From Sphaerisporangium krabiense (GTDB lineage Bacteria; Actinomycetota; Actinomycetes; Streptosporangiales; Streptosporangiaceae), in NCBI RefSeq assembly GCF_014200435.1, contig NZ_JACHBR010000001.1:3999501-4063500 (forward strand): a stretch of 64,000 bases of DNA, given 5' to 3'. This document shows positions 8,548 through 17,154 of this stretch, one piece after another. A model generated the notes under the pieces. That model was not told the origin of the DNA and ran no database searches. It saw nothing but the letters and a program-made list of their open reading frames with translations. Positions within the stretch are counted from its first letter, which is position 1, and each line of letters opens with the position of its first letter. The position numbers and the translations under genes were made by a program.

Positions 8548-9264
8548 TCAGTTGGCCCGGCGCATGGCCTCGGTGATGCGCTCGGCGGCGGCCACGACGG
8601 GGGCGGCGTGAATGCGTCCGGGGGTGCGGGTGAGGCGCTCGATGGGGCCGGAGACCGAGACCGCGGCGATCACCTTTCCTCCCGCGCCGCGGATGGGCGC
8701 CGAGACGCTGGCGACGCCCTGCTCGCGCTCGCCGACGCTGTGCGCCCAGCTGCGCCGCCGCACGCTGGCGAGGGTGGCGGCGGTGAACTTGGCGCCGCGC
8801 AGGCCGCGGTGCAGGCGGTCCGGTTCCTCCCACGCCAGCAGGATCTGGGCGGCGGACCCCGCGGTCATCGGCAGGGCCGTGCCCACCGGGACCGTGTCGC
8901 GCAGCCCGCTGGCCCGTTCGGCGGCGGCGACGCACACGCGCTCGTCGCCCTGCCTGCGGTAGAGCTGCGCGCTCTCGCCGGTCTGGTCGCGCAGCTGGGT
9001 GAGGACGGGGGAGGCGACGGCGAGCAGACGGTCCTCGCCGGCCGCCGCGGACAGCTCGGAGAGCCGGGGGCCGAGGATGAACCGGCCCTGGGTGTCACGG
9101 GAGACGATGCGGTGGTGTTCCAGCGCGACGGCGAGGCGGTGGGCGGTGGGGCGGGCCAGGCCGGTGGCCTGGACGAGTTGTGCGAGGGACGCGGGGCCCG
9201 CTTCGAGGGCGTTGAGCACGAGCACGGCCTTGTCGAGTACGCCGACTCCGCTAGAGTTGTCCAT
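8548..9264 (-). CDS. ndgR: IclR family regulator of leucine biosynthesis (NdgR/LtbR type)
   Basis: A 238-residue IclR regulator: a winged helix at about residues 8-65 (recognition region GLARPTAHRLAVALEHH) followed by the IclR effector domain with GSAAQILLAW and GKVIAAVSVSGP. It is divergent from leuCD, the conserved position of NdgR in Streptomyces and of LtbR in Corynebacterium, which control leucine and other amino-acid genes. Two near-identical 24-bp repeats lie in the shared intergenic region, one over its own start codon and one at the leuC promoter, which fits autoregulation together with leuCD control. The gene name rests on synteny and family; the effector cannot be read from sequence. 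Confidence 0.88.
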   Translation of the reverse strand: MDNSSGVGVLDKAVLVLNALEAGPASLAQLVQATGLARPTAHRLAVALEHHRIVSRDTQGRFILGPRLSELSAAAGEDRLLAVASPVLTQLRDQTGESAQLYRRQGDERVCVAAAERASGLRDTVPVGTALPMTAGSAAQILLAWEEPDRLHRGLRGAKFTAATLASVRRRSWAHSVGEREQGVASVSAPIRGAGGKVIAAVSVSGPIERLTRTPGRIHAAPVVAAAERITEAMRRAN

Positions 9265-9282
9265 ACCCCGATACTGCCGTCT
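9259..9282. promoter_or_regulatory. putative NdgR operator 1, over ndgR start
   Basis: A 24-bp element beginning GTCCATA and ending CCGTCT overlaps the ndgR start codon. It matches the element at 9329-9352 at 20 of 24 positions, exactly 70 bp away (about seven helical turns). Confidence 0.55.
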
Positions 9283-9328
9283 CGCTATCCGAGATGCAAC
9301 CGCCGTCCCGGCGAACGACGGGTAGGCT

Positions 9329-9352
9329 GTCCATATCCCGAAATTTCCGTCT
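9329..9352. promoter_or_regulatory. putative NdgR operator 2, at leuC promoter
   Basis: Second copy of the 24-bp element, containing the near-palindrome CGAAATTTCCG. It ends next to TATCTT (9353-9358), a possible leuC -10, and the perfect 10-bp palindrome GAGACGTCTC at 9361-9370. Binding here could cover the leuC promoter. Confidence 0.55.
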
Positions 9353-9400
9353 TATCTTATGAGACGTCTCGGGGGCCATGAAACGCAAGGAGGCGTTCAG

Positions 9401-10789
9401 ATGGGTCGCACACTGGCCGAGAAAGTATGGGAGCGGCACGTCGTCCGGCGTGCCGACGGCGAGCCGGATCTGCTGTACATAGATCTGCACCTCATCCACG
9501 AGGTGACCAGCCCGCAGGCGTTCGACGGGCTGCGCCTGGCGGGCCGCGCGGTGCGCCGCCCCGATCTCACCATCGCCACCGAGGACCACAACGTGCCGAC
9601 CGTCCTCGGCCCCATCTCCGACCCCGTCTCCAAGGCCCAGGTCGAGACCCTGCGCAAGAACGCCGCCGAGTTCGGCGTCCGGCTGCACCCCATGGGCGAC
9701 GCCGGTCAGGGCGTCGTCCACATCATCGGCCCGCAGTTCGGCCTCACCCAGCCGGGCATGACCATCGTCTGCGGCGACTCCCACACCTCCACCCACGGCG
9801 CCTTCGGCGGCATCGCCTTCGGCATCGGCACCTCCGAGGTCGAGCACGTCCTCGCCACCCAGACGCTGCCCGCCTACCGGCCGAAGACCATGGCCATCGA
9901 GGTCTCGGGCGAGCTGCCGTACGGCGTCACCGCCAAGGACCTGATCCTGGCGATCATCGCCAAGATCGGCACCGGCGGCGGCCAGGGGCACATCATCGAG
10001 TACCGCGGCGAGGCCGTGCGCAAGCTGTCCATGGAAGGCCGCATGACGGTCTGCAACATGTCGATCGAGGCGGGCGCGCGCGCCGGCATGATCGCCCCGG
10101 ACGAGACCACCTTCGCCTATCTCAAGGGCCGCCCGCACGCCCCCTCCGGCGAGGCGTGGGACGCCGCCGTCGAGTACTGGAAGTCCCTGCGCACCGACGA
10201 CGACGCCGTGTTCGACACCGTCGTCGAGATCGACGCCACGACGCTGTCGCCGTTCGTCACCTGGGGCACCAACCCGGGCCAGGGGGCGCCGCTCAACGCC
10301 GCCGTCCCCGTCCCCGACGAGACCTCCGACCCCGCCGCCGCGCGCCGCGCCCTCGAGTACATGGCGCTGGAGCCGGGCACGCCGCTGAGCGAGATCGAGG
10401 TGGACACCGTCTTCGTCGGCTCGTGCACCAACGGCCGCCTGGAGGACCTGCGCGCCGCCGCCGAGGTCCTGCGCGGCCGCACGGTCACCACCCGCACGCT
10501 GATCGTCCCCGGGTCGATGCAGGTGCGCGCGGAGGCCGAGGCCGAGGGCCTGCACGAGGTGTTCCAGGCCGCGGGCGCCGAGTGGCGCCAGGCCGGCTGC
10601 TCGATGTGCCTCGGCATGAACCCCGACACCCTCGCCCCCGGCGAGCGCAGCGCCTCGACCTCCAACCGCAACTTCGAGGGCCGCCAGGGCAAGGGCGGGC
10701 GCACCCACCTCGTGTCGCCCGCGGTCGCCGCCGCCACCGCCGTCACCGGCCGTCTCACCGCGCCCGCCGACCTGCCCGCCGGCCTGTAA
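9401..10789 (+). CDS. leuC: 3-isopropylmalate dehydratase large subunit
   Basis: A 462-residue aconitase-superfamily subunit that isomerises 2- to 3-isopropylmalate in leucine biosynthesis, as a LeuC-LeuD heterodimer with a 4Fe-4S cluster. The cluster ligands are Cys342 in GSCTNG and the CSMC pair Cys400 and Cys403. The N-terminal TEDHNVPT and [13 protein letters not shown] motifs are intact. The ATG is chosen because AAGGAGG lies 7 nt upstream; an in-frame start 42 nt earlier would lie within the regulatory region. leuD follows after 12 bp, so the two form an operon, probably under NdgR control. Confidence 0.97.
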   Translation: MGRTLAEKVWERHVVRRADGEPDLLYIDLHLIHEVTSPQAFDGLRLAGRAVRRPDLTIATEDHNVPTVLGPISDPVSKAQVETLRKNAAEFGVRLHPMGDAGQGVVHIIGPQFGLTQPGMTIVCGDSHTSTHGAFGGIAFGIGTSEVEHVLATQTLPAYRPKTMAIEVSGELPYGVTAKDLILAIIAKIGTGGGQGHIIEYRGEAVRKLSMEGRMTVCNMSIEAGARAGMIAPDETTFAYLKGRPHAPSGEAWDAAVEYWKSLRTDDDAVFDTVVEIDATTLSPFVTWGTNPGQGAPLNAAVPVPDETSDPAAARRALEYMALEPGTPLSEIEVDTVFVGSCTNGRLEDLRAAAEVLRGRTVTTRTLIVPGSMQVRAEAEAEGLHEVFQAAGAEWRQAGCSMCLGMNPDTLAPGERSASTSNRNFEGRQGKGGRTHLVSPAVAAATAVTGRLTAPADLPAGL

Positions 10790-10801
10790 GGAGCCTGACC
10801 G

Positions 10802-11389
10802 ATGGAAGCCTTCACCACGCACACCGGCCGGGCCGTGCCGCTGCGCCGCAGCAACGTGGACACCGACCAGATCATCCCGGCCGTCTGGCTCAAGCAGGTC
10901 AGCCGCACCGGCTTCGAGAAGGGCCTGTTCTCCGCCTGGCGCGAGGACCCCGCGTTCGTCCTGAACCAGCCCGCCTACGAGGGCGTCTCGATCCTCGTCT
11001 CCGGCCCCGACTTCGGCACCGGCTCCTCGCGCGAGCACGCCGTCTGGGCGCTCCAGCAGTACGGCTTCCGCGCCGTGATCGCGGCGCGGTTCGGCGACAT
11101 CTTCCGCAACAACGCCACCAAGATGGGGCTGCTGCCGGTCGTCCTGCCCGCCGAGACCGTCGAGGCCCTCCAGGCGGCCGTCGAGGCGGACCCGTCCACC
11201 GAGGTCACCGTCGACCTGGTCGAACGCCAGGTCCGCTGGGGCGCGGAGAGCGCCGGTTTCGAGATCGACGAGTACACCCGCTGGCGCCTGCTCGAAGGAC
11301 TCGACGACATCGGGCTGACCCTCCGGCACGCGGACGCCGTCGCGGAGTACGAGAATGGTCGGCAGCCATGGCTGCCGACGACCGTCTGA
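10802..11389 (+). CDS. leuD: 3-isopropylmalate dehydratase small subunit
   Basis: A 195-residue small subunit with the swivelling domain that completes the active site with LeuC. The conserved VDTDQIIPA segment at about residues 19-27, the [10 protein letters not shown] loop that binds substrate, and the [16 protein letters not shown] segment are all present. AAGGAG precedes the ATG by about 6 nt, and leuC ends 12 bp upstream. The 3' end overlaps the next small gene by 22 bp, which suggests translational coupling. Length and termini are normal for the family. Confidence 0.97.
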   Translation: MEAFTTHTGRAVPLRRSNVDTDQIIPAVWLKQVSRTGFEKGLFSAWREDPAFVLNQPAYEGVSILVSGPDFGTGSSREHAVWALQQYGFRAVIAARFGDIFRNNATKMGLLPVVLPAETVEALQAAVEADPSTEVTVDLVERQVRWGAESAGFEIDEYTRWRLLEGLDDIGLTLRHADAVAEYENGRQPWLPTTV

Positions 11390-11655
11390 GCGACCCCGGG
11401 ACACCCCTGCCGGCCCCGAGGGCCGAGACCCCTGAGGACAGGCTGGCGCGGCGGTTGCGCGAGGCGCACCGCCGCGTCGCCGCCGTGCGCCTGCCGTCCG
11501 GCGAGAAGGAGCGGCTCGCGCGAAGGTTCATGGCGATTTGTGAGATCGCCAAGCGCGACATCGATCTCGCCGCCGCCCGTCTGGACTCCTTCCTGGCCGA
11601 TCTGGGCGGCGGATCCGACACGCCCAGTAGCCGAAACATCGCCGGATGTGATTGA
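11368..11655 (+). CDS. small conserved-position hypothetical protein coupled to leuD
   Basis: A 95-residue, charged, soluble protein with a mostly helical pattern ([21 protein letters not shown], then [26 protein letters not shown]). No named domain is recognised. The ATG lies 22 bp inside the 3' end of leuD in another frame, so expression is probably coupled to leuCD. A small ORF at this position between leuD and the HU gene is also seen in other actinomycetes, which supports it being real. Function is unknown; there is no signal peptide or metal motif apart from two isolated Cys residues. Confidence 0.6.
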   Translation: MAADDRLSDPGTPLPAPRAETPEDRLARRLREAHRRVAAVRLPSGEKERLARRFMAICEIAKRDIDLAAARLDSFLADLGGGSDTPSSRNIAGCD

Positions 11656-11822
11656 GTCGCGAGGCTGTGTGGCTTAATTTCAAGCGGGTAAGGGGTTTCT
11701 GACCGTTGACTGGTGGGCGCGTGCCGGAACCCCGCGCTTGGCCACACCGGGTGAGACCGGCCGGGGACCGAACGGCCTCCGTGCTCACCCTCAGACAGCG
11801 GTAATCAGGGGGAACAACCGAG

Positions 11823-12122
11823 ATGAACAAGCGAGAACTCGTCGACGCGATCGTTGAACGGGTCGGCGACAGGAAGACGGCCACCGAGGCCGTGAACGCG
11901 ATAATCGAGGAGATCCAACGCGCTGTCGCGAACGGGGAGAAGGTCTCGATCACCGGCTTCGGCGCGTTCGAGATGGCCCACAAGCCCGCCCGCCAGGCTA
12001 GGAACCCTTCGACCGGCGAGCCCATCAAGGTCGCGGAAAGCTGGGGGCCGAAGTTCCGGGCCGGCGCGGACTTCAAGGAGCAGGTCAACGCCGCGGGCAA
12101 GAAGGCCGCCAAGAAGAAGTAA
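11823..12122 (+). CDS. hup: HU family DNA-binding protein
   Basis: A 99-residue nucleoid-associated protein that bends and compacts DNA as a dimer. It has the HU fold: helices MNKRELVDAIVERVG and ATEAVNAIIEEIQRAV, then the arm region ending in PKFRAGADFKEQVN. The beta-arm segment RNPSTGEPIKV carries the Pro used for intercalation. In Streptomyces the gene at this place downstream of leuD codes for HupS with a long lysine-rich tail; here the tail is only AAGKKAAKKK, so this is a short single-domain HU. The ATG has a weak Shine-Dalgarno. The gene is monocistronic, with a terminator 20 bp downstream. Confidence 0.95.
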   Translation: MNKRELVDAIVERVGDRKTATEAVNAIIEEIQRAVANGEKVSITGFGAFEMAHKPARQARNPSTGEPIKVAESWGPKFRAGADFKEQVNAAGKKAAKKK

Positions 12123-12144
12123 CACCTGACGATCTACCAGCGGA

Positions 12145-12173
12145 CACCCGGGGAGACATCATCTCTCCGGGTG
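12145..12173 (+). terminator. intrinsic terminator of hup
   Basis: Arms CACCCGGGGAGA and TCTCTCCGGGTG pair over 12 bp with one G-U, loop CATCA, followed by CTCCCTTT. Confidence 0.8.
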
Positions 12174-12197
12174 CTCCCTTTCCGGCCGTCCCTGCGC

Positions 12198-12401
12198 TCA
12201 GCCGGGGAGGGGGAAGGTGGAGAGGGTGATCGCGGTGATGGCGCCGTGCTCGACGCGGATGTTCACCCGCTGGCCCGAGCGGAGCAGGCGCAGCGGACCG
12301 GCGTCGAACGCCGCCGTGCCGAAGGGCAGCTCGGTCCCGTCGTCGAGGAACACCGATCCCGAGCGGGTTTCCTGATCGAAGTTCCGCACCGTCGCCTGCA
12401 C
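12198..12401 (-). CDS. small cold-shock-like hypothetical protein
   Basis: A 67-residue protein with a beta-barrel pattern reminiscent of cold-shock/S1-like small domains: RNFDQETRSGSVFLDDGTELPFG, then LLRSGQRVNIRVEHGAITAITL. It lacks the canonical RNP1 and RNP2 aromatic residues of true CspA proteins, so nucleic-acid binding is not assured. The GTG start follows TACACT on the same strand with a 7-nt gap and no Shine-Dalgarno, a typical leaderless arrangement. It is convergent with hup, whose terminator lies between the genes. Confidence 0.65.
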   Translation of the reverse strand: MQATVRNFDQETRSGSVFLDDGTELPFGTAAFDAGPLRLLRSGQRVNIRVEHGAITAITLSTFPLPG

Positions 12402-12408
12402 GGGCGTC

Positions 12409-12414
12409 AGTGTA
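12409..12414 (-). promoter_or_regulatory. -10 element of leaderless 67-residue gene
   Basis: TACACT on the minus strand, 7 nt before the GTG start. Confidence 0.5.
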
Positions 12415-12467
12415 CAGCGGCATAAATCGGTTGCCCCGTTCCCGGCGCGAGGGCAGGGTGGCTGCTC

Positions 12468-13697
12468 GTGACGGTGACGGGCAGGCCCGCGCATCGGCCG
12501 CCGGCGCGGGCGTACGCGCTGTTCGCGGGCGCCGACGCGATCAGTCAGGTCGGAACGCAGGTCGGCGTGGTCGCGCTTCCCCTGGTGGCCGTCCTCCTGC
12601 TCCATGCCGGGCCCTTGCAGGTCGGGCTGCTGGCCACGGCGCAGATGGCCGCCTTCCTCGTGATCGGGCTGCCCGCCGGGGTGTGGGTGGACAGGCTGCC
12701 GCGCAGGCGCGTGCTGGTCGTCGCCGACCTCGTACGGGCGGTGGTCCTGCTGAGCGTCCCCGTGGCCGCCGCGGCCGGGGCGCTCGGCATGCCCCAGCTC
12801 TACGCGGTCGCGCTGGTGGGCGGGGTCTGCACGGTGTTCTTCGACGTCGCGCACATGAGCTACCTGCCGTCCATCGTCGCCAGGGACGCGCTGGGCCGCG
12901 CCAACGGCACGATCGAGACGATCAGGTCGGCCGCGGCGCTCGCCGGGCCGGGGGTCGGCGGCTGGCTCGTCCAGGTGATCACCGCCCCGATGGCGCTGCT
13001 GGCCGACGCGATCAGCTTCGCGCTGTCGGCCGCGCTGCTGGGCGGCATCCCGGTCCGCGGCGAGCCGCCTGTCAGGACGGAACGCGCCGGGCTGCGCCGG
13101 GAACTGACCGAGGGCGTCCGCTACGTCGCGGGACACCCCGTGCTGCGCGTGGTGGCGGTGTGCGGGGCGCTCGTCATGCTGAGCAACGGCATTTGGGCGG
13201 CGTCGCAGACGCTGTACCTGATCGACGTGCTCGGCCTCGGCCCCGGCGTCTACGGCCTGGTGGTCGCCGCGGGCGCGGTCGGAGGTGTCGTGGGGGGCCT
13301 GTCGGCGTCCCGTGTCATGGCGCGCTGGGGCACCGGCAGGGCGATGTGGGGCGGGGCCGCCGTGGCGCTGCTGGTGGCGCCGATCGCGCCGCTCGCCGCC
13401 CCGGGGTGGCGGATCGCGCTGTTCCCGCTCGGGCTCGCGCTCGGCGGCCTCGCCGGAGGGGTGTTCAGCGTCGCGCAGCTCACCTACCGCCAGTCCACCT
13501 GCCCCGAGCACCTGCTGGGCCGCATGAACGCCGGGATGCGCTTCCTCATGTGGAGCGCCATGCCGTTCGGCGGCCTCGCGGGCGGGTTCGTGGGGGAGAG
13601 GTACGGCGTCACGACGGCGCTCTGGGCGGCGGCGCTGACGACCGGCCTGGCGCACCTCCCGGTGCTGCTCGCCCGCCGCCGCGTCCTGGCCTTGTGA
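12468..13697 (+). CDS. MFS transporter (MFS_3/EntS-like exporter)
   Basis: A 409-residue, 12-helix major facilitator protein of the MFS_3 branch that includes the enterobactin exporter EntS and macrolide exporters. The A-type loop motif between helices 2 and 3 is seen as GVWVDRLPRRRVLV near residues 68-81, and an equivalent basic loop follows in the second half. The N-terminus has no cleavable signal. The substrate cannot be predicted; a toxic small molecule or siderophore is possible. It stands with a convergent TetR gene 10 bp downstream and a second exporter beyond, forming an accessory transport block between hup and cofC. The GTG start has no strong Shine-Dalgarno. Confidence 0.85.
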   Translation: MTVTGRPAHRPPARAYALFAGADAISQVGTQVGVVALPLVAVLLLHAGPLQVGLLATAQMAAFLVIGLPAGVWVDRLPRRRVLVVADLVRAVVLLSVPVAAAAGALGMPQLYAVALVGGVCTVFFDVAHMSYLPSIVARDALGRANGTIETIRSAAALAGPGVGGWLVQVITAPMALLADAISFALSAALLGGIPVRGEPPVRTERAGLRRELTEGVRYVAGHPVLRVVAVCGALVMLSNGIWAASQTLYLIDVLGLGPGVYGLVVAAGAVGGVVGGLSASRVMARWGTGRAMWGGAAVALLVAPIAPLAAPGWRIALFPLGLALGGLAGGVFSVAQLTYRQSTCPEHLLGRMNAGMRFLMWSAMPFGGLAGGFVGERYGVTTALWAAALTTGLAHLPVLLARRRVLAL

Positions 13698-13707
13698 GCG
13701 GGGCGGG

Positions 13708-14451
13708 TCAGGAGGCGTCGCGCTCCGCGTAGGAGGCGAGGCCCCGGATGATGATGTCCAGGCCGAGGTCGAAGCGGGCGTCGTTGTCCTCGGTGAACAT
13801 CTGGTTCCCGATCGCGCTCAGGTGCGGGAAGCGATCAGTGGGCAGGGCGTCGAAGTAGGTTTGGAGCGTCTCGCGCATCTCCTCCCAGGACTGCGCCTCG
13901 GTGCCGCGGCGGCGTTCCTCCCACATGGCCTCCGAGTAGGCGAAGCCGTCGATGAACGTGGACAGCATGTCCCCGGCCGCGGCCGCGACCCGGACGGGCA
14001 GCCCGGCGGTGCGGAAGAGGGCGATCAGGGCTTCGACGGCGGGGAGCATCTCGGGGCCGAACGGCAGGCTCGACATGGAGATCTTGGCCATGTCGCGATG
14101 GGCGAGCAGGCGGGTGCGGGCCTCGCGCGCGTACTCCTTGATCTGCTCCTGCCACCGCTCGGGATCCGGCTCGGGCAGGTGGAGCTCCTCGAACAGCCGC
14201 AGGTACATCTGCTGCAGCAGGTCTTCCTTGCTCTTCACGTGCGCGTAGAGCGCCGAGACGGCCACGCCCAGCTCGCCGGCCACCTGGCGCATGCTCAGCC
14301 GGTCGTATCCCTCGCGGTCGAGCACGGCGAACGCGGCGTCGATGATGCGCCGCCGCGTGAGCGGGACCCGGGGCGGGGCCGTCCGCTTCCGCGGCGCCGT
14401 ATCCCAGGGGAACGCCGGCATCGCCTCGTCGTCACGCTCTGACTCGACCAT
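13708..14451 (-). CDS. TetR family transcriptional regulator (TetR_C_1 type)
   Basis: A 247-residue repressor with an N-terminal helix-turn-helix at about residues 31-80 (RRRIIDAAFAVLDREGYDRLSMRQVAGELGV is split across helices 1-2, then SALYAHVKSKEDLL) and a TetR-class C-terminal ligand domain. About 25 extra residues precede the DNA-binding domain. It is divergent from a DHA2-type exporter, the classic layout for a drug-inducible efflux pump. The intergenic region holds six degenerate 11-mers beginning GAAC, candidate operators. The inducer is probably a substrate of the pump, which is inference. Confidence 0.88.
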   Translation of the reverse strand: MVESERDDEAMPAFPWDTAPRKRTAPPRVPLTRRRIIDAAFAVLDREGYDRLSMRQVAGELGVAVSALYAHVKSKEDLLQQMYLRLFEELHLPEPDPERWQEQIKEYAREARTRLLAHRDMAKISMSSLPFGPEMLPAVEALIALFRTAGLPVRVAAAAGDMLSTFIDGFAYSEAMWEERRRGTEAQSWEEMRETLQTYFDALPTDRFPHLSAIGNQMFTEDNDARFDLGLDIIIRGLASYAERDAS

Positions 14452-14505
14452 GCCTGACCCCCTTAGGGCTCGTCCACGTGGGTTTCAAAAATTCTAACCG
14501 TCCCC

Positions 14506-14651
14506 TAGAACACCGCTCGCCCGTCTAGAACAGTGCTCAAGTACGCGATATATCTTGTCTGACGCCGAGATGCGATATAACGTGAACAATGCACTTTGCG
14601 ACGAACGGCGTTCAGTGATAGAACGCTGATCGATACATCTGAACACTGTTC
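14506..14651. promoter_or_regulatory. array of GAACANTGNTC-like operator repeats, TetR-DHA2 intergenic region
   Basis: Six related 11-mers start at 14508, 14528, 14584, 14603, 14621 and 14641; the last, GAACACTGTTC, is a near-perfect palindrome around its centre. Spacings of 20, 19, 18 and 20 bp put most on the same helix face. A possible exporter promoter (TTCAGT, 17 bp, TACATC) is overlapped by the last sites. Confidence 0.55.
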
Positions 14652-14690
14652 TCTCGTCCGCGCTGGCGGACGCGCGGCATGGGAGCCGGA

Positions 14691-16400
14691 ATGACATCGA
14701 TCGACACCTCAGTACATGCGTCGCCCGCGGAGGCGACCCCCTACCGATGGCGGTGGGCGGCGCTTTTCGTCATCCTCGCCGCCGAGGTCATGGACCTCCT
14801 CGACGCCATGGTGACCAACATCGCCTCCCCGGCGATCCGCGCCGAACTGGGCGGCAGCGCCGCCGTGATCCAGTGGCTCGGCGCCGCCTACACGCTGTCC
14901 ATGGCGGTGGGGCTGCTCACCGGAGGCCGCCTCGGCGACATCTTCGGCCGCAAGAGGATGTTCGTCATCGGCGCCGTCGGCTTCACCGCCGGCTCCTTGC
15001 TGTGCGGCCTCGCGCAGGGCCCCGAGACGTTGATCGCCGCACGCGTCGTGCAGGGCCTGTTCGGCGCCGTGATGATCCCGCAGGGCCTCGGAATGATCAA
15101 AGAGATGTTCCCGCCCAAGGAGATGCAGAAGGCGTTCGGCCTGTTCGGGCCGATCATGGGCCTGTCCACGGTCGCGGGGCCCATCCTGGCCGGCTGGCTG
15201 GTCGACGCCGACTTCTTCGGCACCGGCTGGCGCATGATCTTTCTGATCAACCTGCCGCTCGGCCTGGCCGCGGTGCTGGCCGGCATGCGCTACCTGCCCG
15301 AGTCCCGCTCGCCGCACCCGCTCAAGCTCGACGTCCCCGGCGTCTTCCTGGCCTCGCTGGCCGGTGTCCTGATCATCTACCCGCTGGTCCAGGGCCGTGA
15401 GCACGACTGGCCGGCCTGGTCGTTCCTCATGATCGGCGCGGCGGTGGTGGTCTTCGCGCTGTTCGGCTGGTTCCAGGGCCGCAAGAGCAGGAACGGCGGC
15501 GACCCGCTGGTCGTGCCGAGCCTGTTCCGCAAGCGCGCCTTCACCGGCGGCCTGGTCACCGGCATCGTCTTCTTCTCCGGCATGGTCGGGTTCTCGCTGG
15601 TCTTCAACCTGTACGTGCAGATCGGGCTCGGCTACTCGACGCTGAAGGCGGGCCTGTCGATGATGCCGTGGTCGATCGGCCTGGTCATCGGCTTCATCTG
15701 CTCCCAGCCCCTGCAGAAGTTCGGCCGCAAGCTGCTCCAGGGCGGCGCGCTGCTCATGGCCCTCGGCGTCATCGGCATCATCGTCACGCTGAACATCGCC
15801 GGCGTGGGCGTCACCCCCTGGCAGCTCACCCCCGCGCTGCTTCTGACCGGCGTCGGCATGGGCCTGCTCATGGCCCCGTTCTTCGACATCGTGCTCGCCG
15901 GCGTCGAGCCGCACGAGACCGGCTCGGCGTCCGGTTCCCTGACGGCCGTCCAGCAGCTCGGCAGCGCCTTCGGCGTCGCGCTGCTCGGCACCCTGTTCTT
16001 CGGCATGCTCGGCACGAACGTGGCCGCCGCGAGCGACGACGTCACGCCCCGGCTGCGCGCCGACCTCGCCGCCGTCCAGGTGACGGGCCCCGCCCAGGAC
16101 CGCCTGGTCGAAGGGCTGCGCGCCTGCGGCCATGACCGCGCGGTGGCCAAGGACCAGGCCGAGGCGCCCGCGTCCTGCGTCCGCCTGGAGGCCGACGCCC
16201 GCGCCGCCGCCGCCTCGCCGCAGGCCGGCCAGGCCGTGGGCAAGGCCCTGGAGACGGCCGGGACCACGGCGGCCAAGGAAGGCTTCAGCCAGGCCATGAA
16301 GGCGATCCTGTGGGTGGTCGACGGCATGCTGCTGCTGACGTTCCTCGTCGCGTTCCTGCTGCCCAGGCACGCTCGAGAGGGGGACGCCGCCGGTCACTGA
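14691..16400 (+). CDS. DHA2 family MFS drug exporter (EmrB/QacA type, 14 TM)
   Basis: A 569-residue, 14-helix drug:proton antiporter. Motif D1/A residues LLDAMVTNIASPAI in helix 1 and GGRLGDIFGRKRMFVIG after helix 2 are characteristic. A large extracytoplasmic loop at about residues 445-535 lies before the last helix. This loop carries Cys pairs in RACGHD and APASCVRL, which could form a disulphide. The second ATG of the frame is chosen because GGGAG lies 6 nt upstream. It is the probable target of the divergent TetR. A perfect 13-bp terminator hairpin lies 20 bp downstream. The substrate is unknown. Confidence 0.92.
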   Translation: MTSIDTSVHASPAEATPYRWRWAALFVILAAEVMDLLDAMVTNIASPAIRAELGGSAAVIQWLGAAYTLSMAVGLLTGGRLGDIFGRKRMFVIGAVGFTAGSLLCGLAQGPETLIAARVVQGLFGAVMIPQGLGMIKEMFPPKEMQKAFGLFGPIMGLSTVAGPILAGWLVDADFFGTGWRMIFLINLPLGLAAVLAGMRYLPESRSPHPLKLDVPGVFLASLAGVLIIYPLVQGREHDWPAWSFLMIGAAVVVFALFGWFQGRKSRNGGDPLVVPSLFRKRAFTGGLVTGIVFFSGMVGFSLVFNLYVQIGLGYSTLKAGLSMMPWSIGLVIGFICSQPLQKFGRKLLQGGALLMALGVIGIIVTLNIAGVGVTPWQLTPALLLTGVGMGLLMAPFFDIVLAGVEPHETGSASGSLTAVQQLGSAFGVALLGTLFFGMLGTNVAAASDDVTPRLRADLAAVQVTGPAQDRLVEGLRACGHDRAVAKDQAEAPASCVRLEADARAAAASPQAGQAVGKALETAGTTAAKEGFSQAMKAILWVVDGMLLLTFLVAFLLPRHAREGDAAGH

Positions 16401-16416
16401 CCCCGGCGGCGCGCGT

Positions 16417-17106
16417 TCACGAGAGGGTCCTCCAGGTGGAGGACCCTCTCATCGTCCTCACCACCTCGGCGGTGTGCCGGCCCACGCCGAGGAGCAGGGC
16501 CTGCTCCAGGTCGGCCGGGGTGTCCACGTCCCTGCGCACCGACGGGATGCCGTCCGGCGTCAGCTCCTTGGCCCCGCCGCCGAGGTGCTTGGCACGCGAC
16601 TCGCCGCCGAAGCGCGGCCGGAAGGGCACGCCGGGCCGTACGCCGTAGAACGTCGTGCCCACCTCGACGGCGTCGGGCACGAACGCCTGGTCGAACTCGG
16701 CGGCGTGCGCCAGCACCACTGCCAGCTCCGCCGGCCGCAGCGCCGGCAGGTCCGCCTGCAGCGCTCCCACCGGCCCGCCGGGCGCCAGCCGCACGGCCTC
16801 GGCGCCCCCGGCGCGCAGCGCGGCGTTCAGCCCGGCCTCGGGATCGGGCACCACGTGCGCGCCGATCGCGGCCAGCGCCTTCGCGGGCACGGGATCGCCG
16901 GTCACGACGATCACGCGGGCGACGTCCCGGCAGGCCAGCGCGGCCGAGACCGTGTCGCTGGCGATGGCCACGGCGAGCGCGGCGCGGTGCGGCCCCGCGG
17001 CGGCGGCCAGGCGGGTCTTGGCCGCGATCAGCGTCTTCACCGGCACGACAAGGGTCCAGTGGAGTTGCCGCTCCCGCGCGCTGTGCTCACCATGTGGCGT
17101 ACGCAT
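16417..17106 (-). CDS. cofC: 2-phospho-L-lactate / phosphoenolpyruvate guanylyltransferase (CofC/FbiD)
   Basis: A 229-residue nucleotidyltransferase for coenzyme F420 synthesis. In actinobacteria the enzyme (FbiD) joins GTP to phosphoenolpyruvate for the FbiA step. The N-terminal VVPVKTLIAAKTRLA at about residues 20-34 is the GTP-binding signature, with VVTGDPVP and LQADLPAL holding the metal-binding Asp119. The C-terminal RRDVDTPADLEQAL matches the family. About 16 residues precede the core; a start inside this stretch is possible. Divergent from the acyltransferase gene by 48 bp. Its presence implies that the host makes F420. Confidence 0.88.
   Translation of the reverse strand: MRTPHGEHSARERQLHWTLVVPVKTLIAAKTRLAAAAGPHRAALAVAIASDTVSAALACRDVARVIVVTGDPVPAKALAAIGAHVVPDPEAGLNAALRAGGAEAVRLAPGGPVGALQADLPALRPAELAVVLAHAAEFDQAFVPDAVEVGTTFYGVRPGVPFRPRFGGESRAKHLGGGAKELTPDGIPSVRRDVDTPADLEQALLLGVGRHTAEVVRTMRGSSTWRTLS
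16421..16450 (+). terminator. intrinsic terminator of the DHA2 exporter, inside the cofC 3' end
   Basis: Arms GAGAGGGTCCTCC and GGAGGACCCTCTC form a perfect 13-bp stem with loop AGGT, followed by ATCGTCC. The stem also encodes the last residues of CofC on the other strand. Confidence 0.8.
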
Positions 17107-17154
17107 AGCCTTAGCATCCCGCCTCGACATCTCGTGGAGCCAACCGGGAGACTG

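Noticed and set aside
12468-16400. Insertion sequence or composite transposon flanking the MFS-TetR-DHA2 block
   Set aside because: No transposase, terminal inverted repeats or target duplications are seen.
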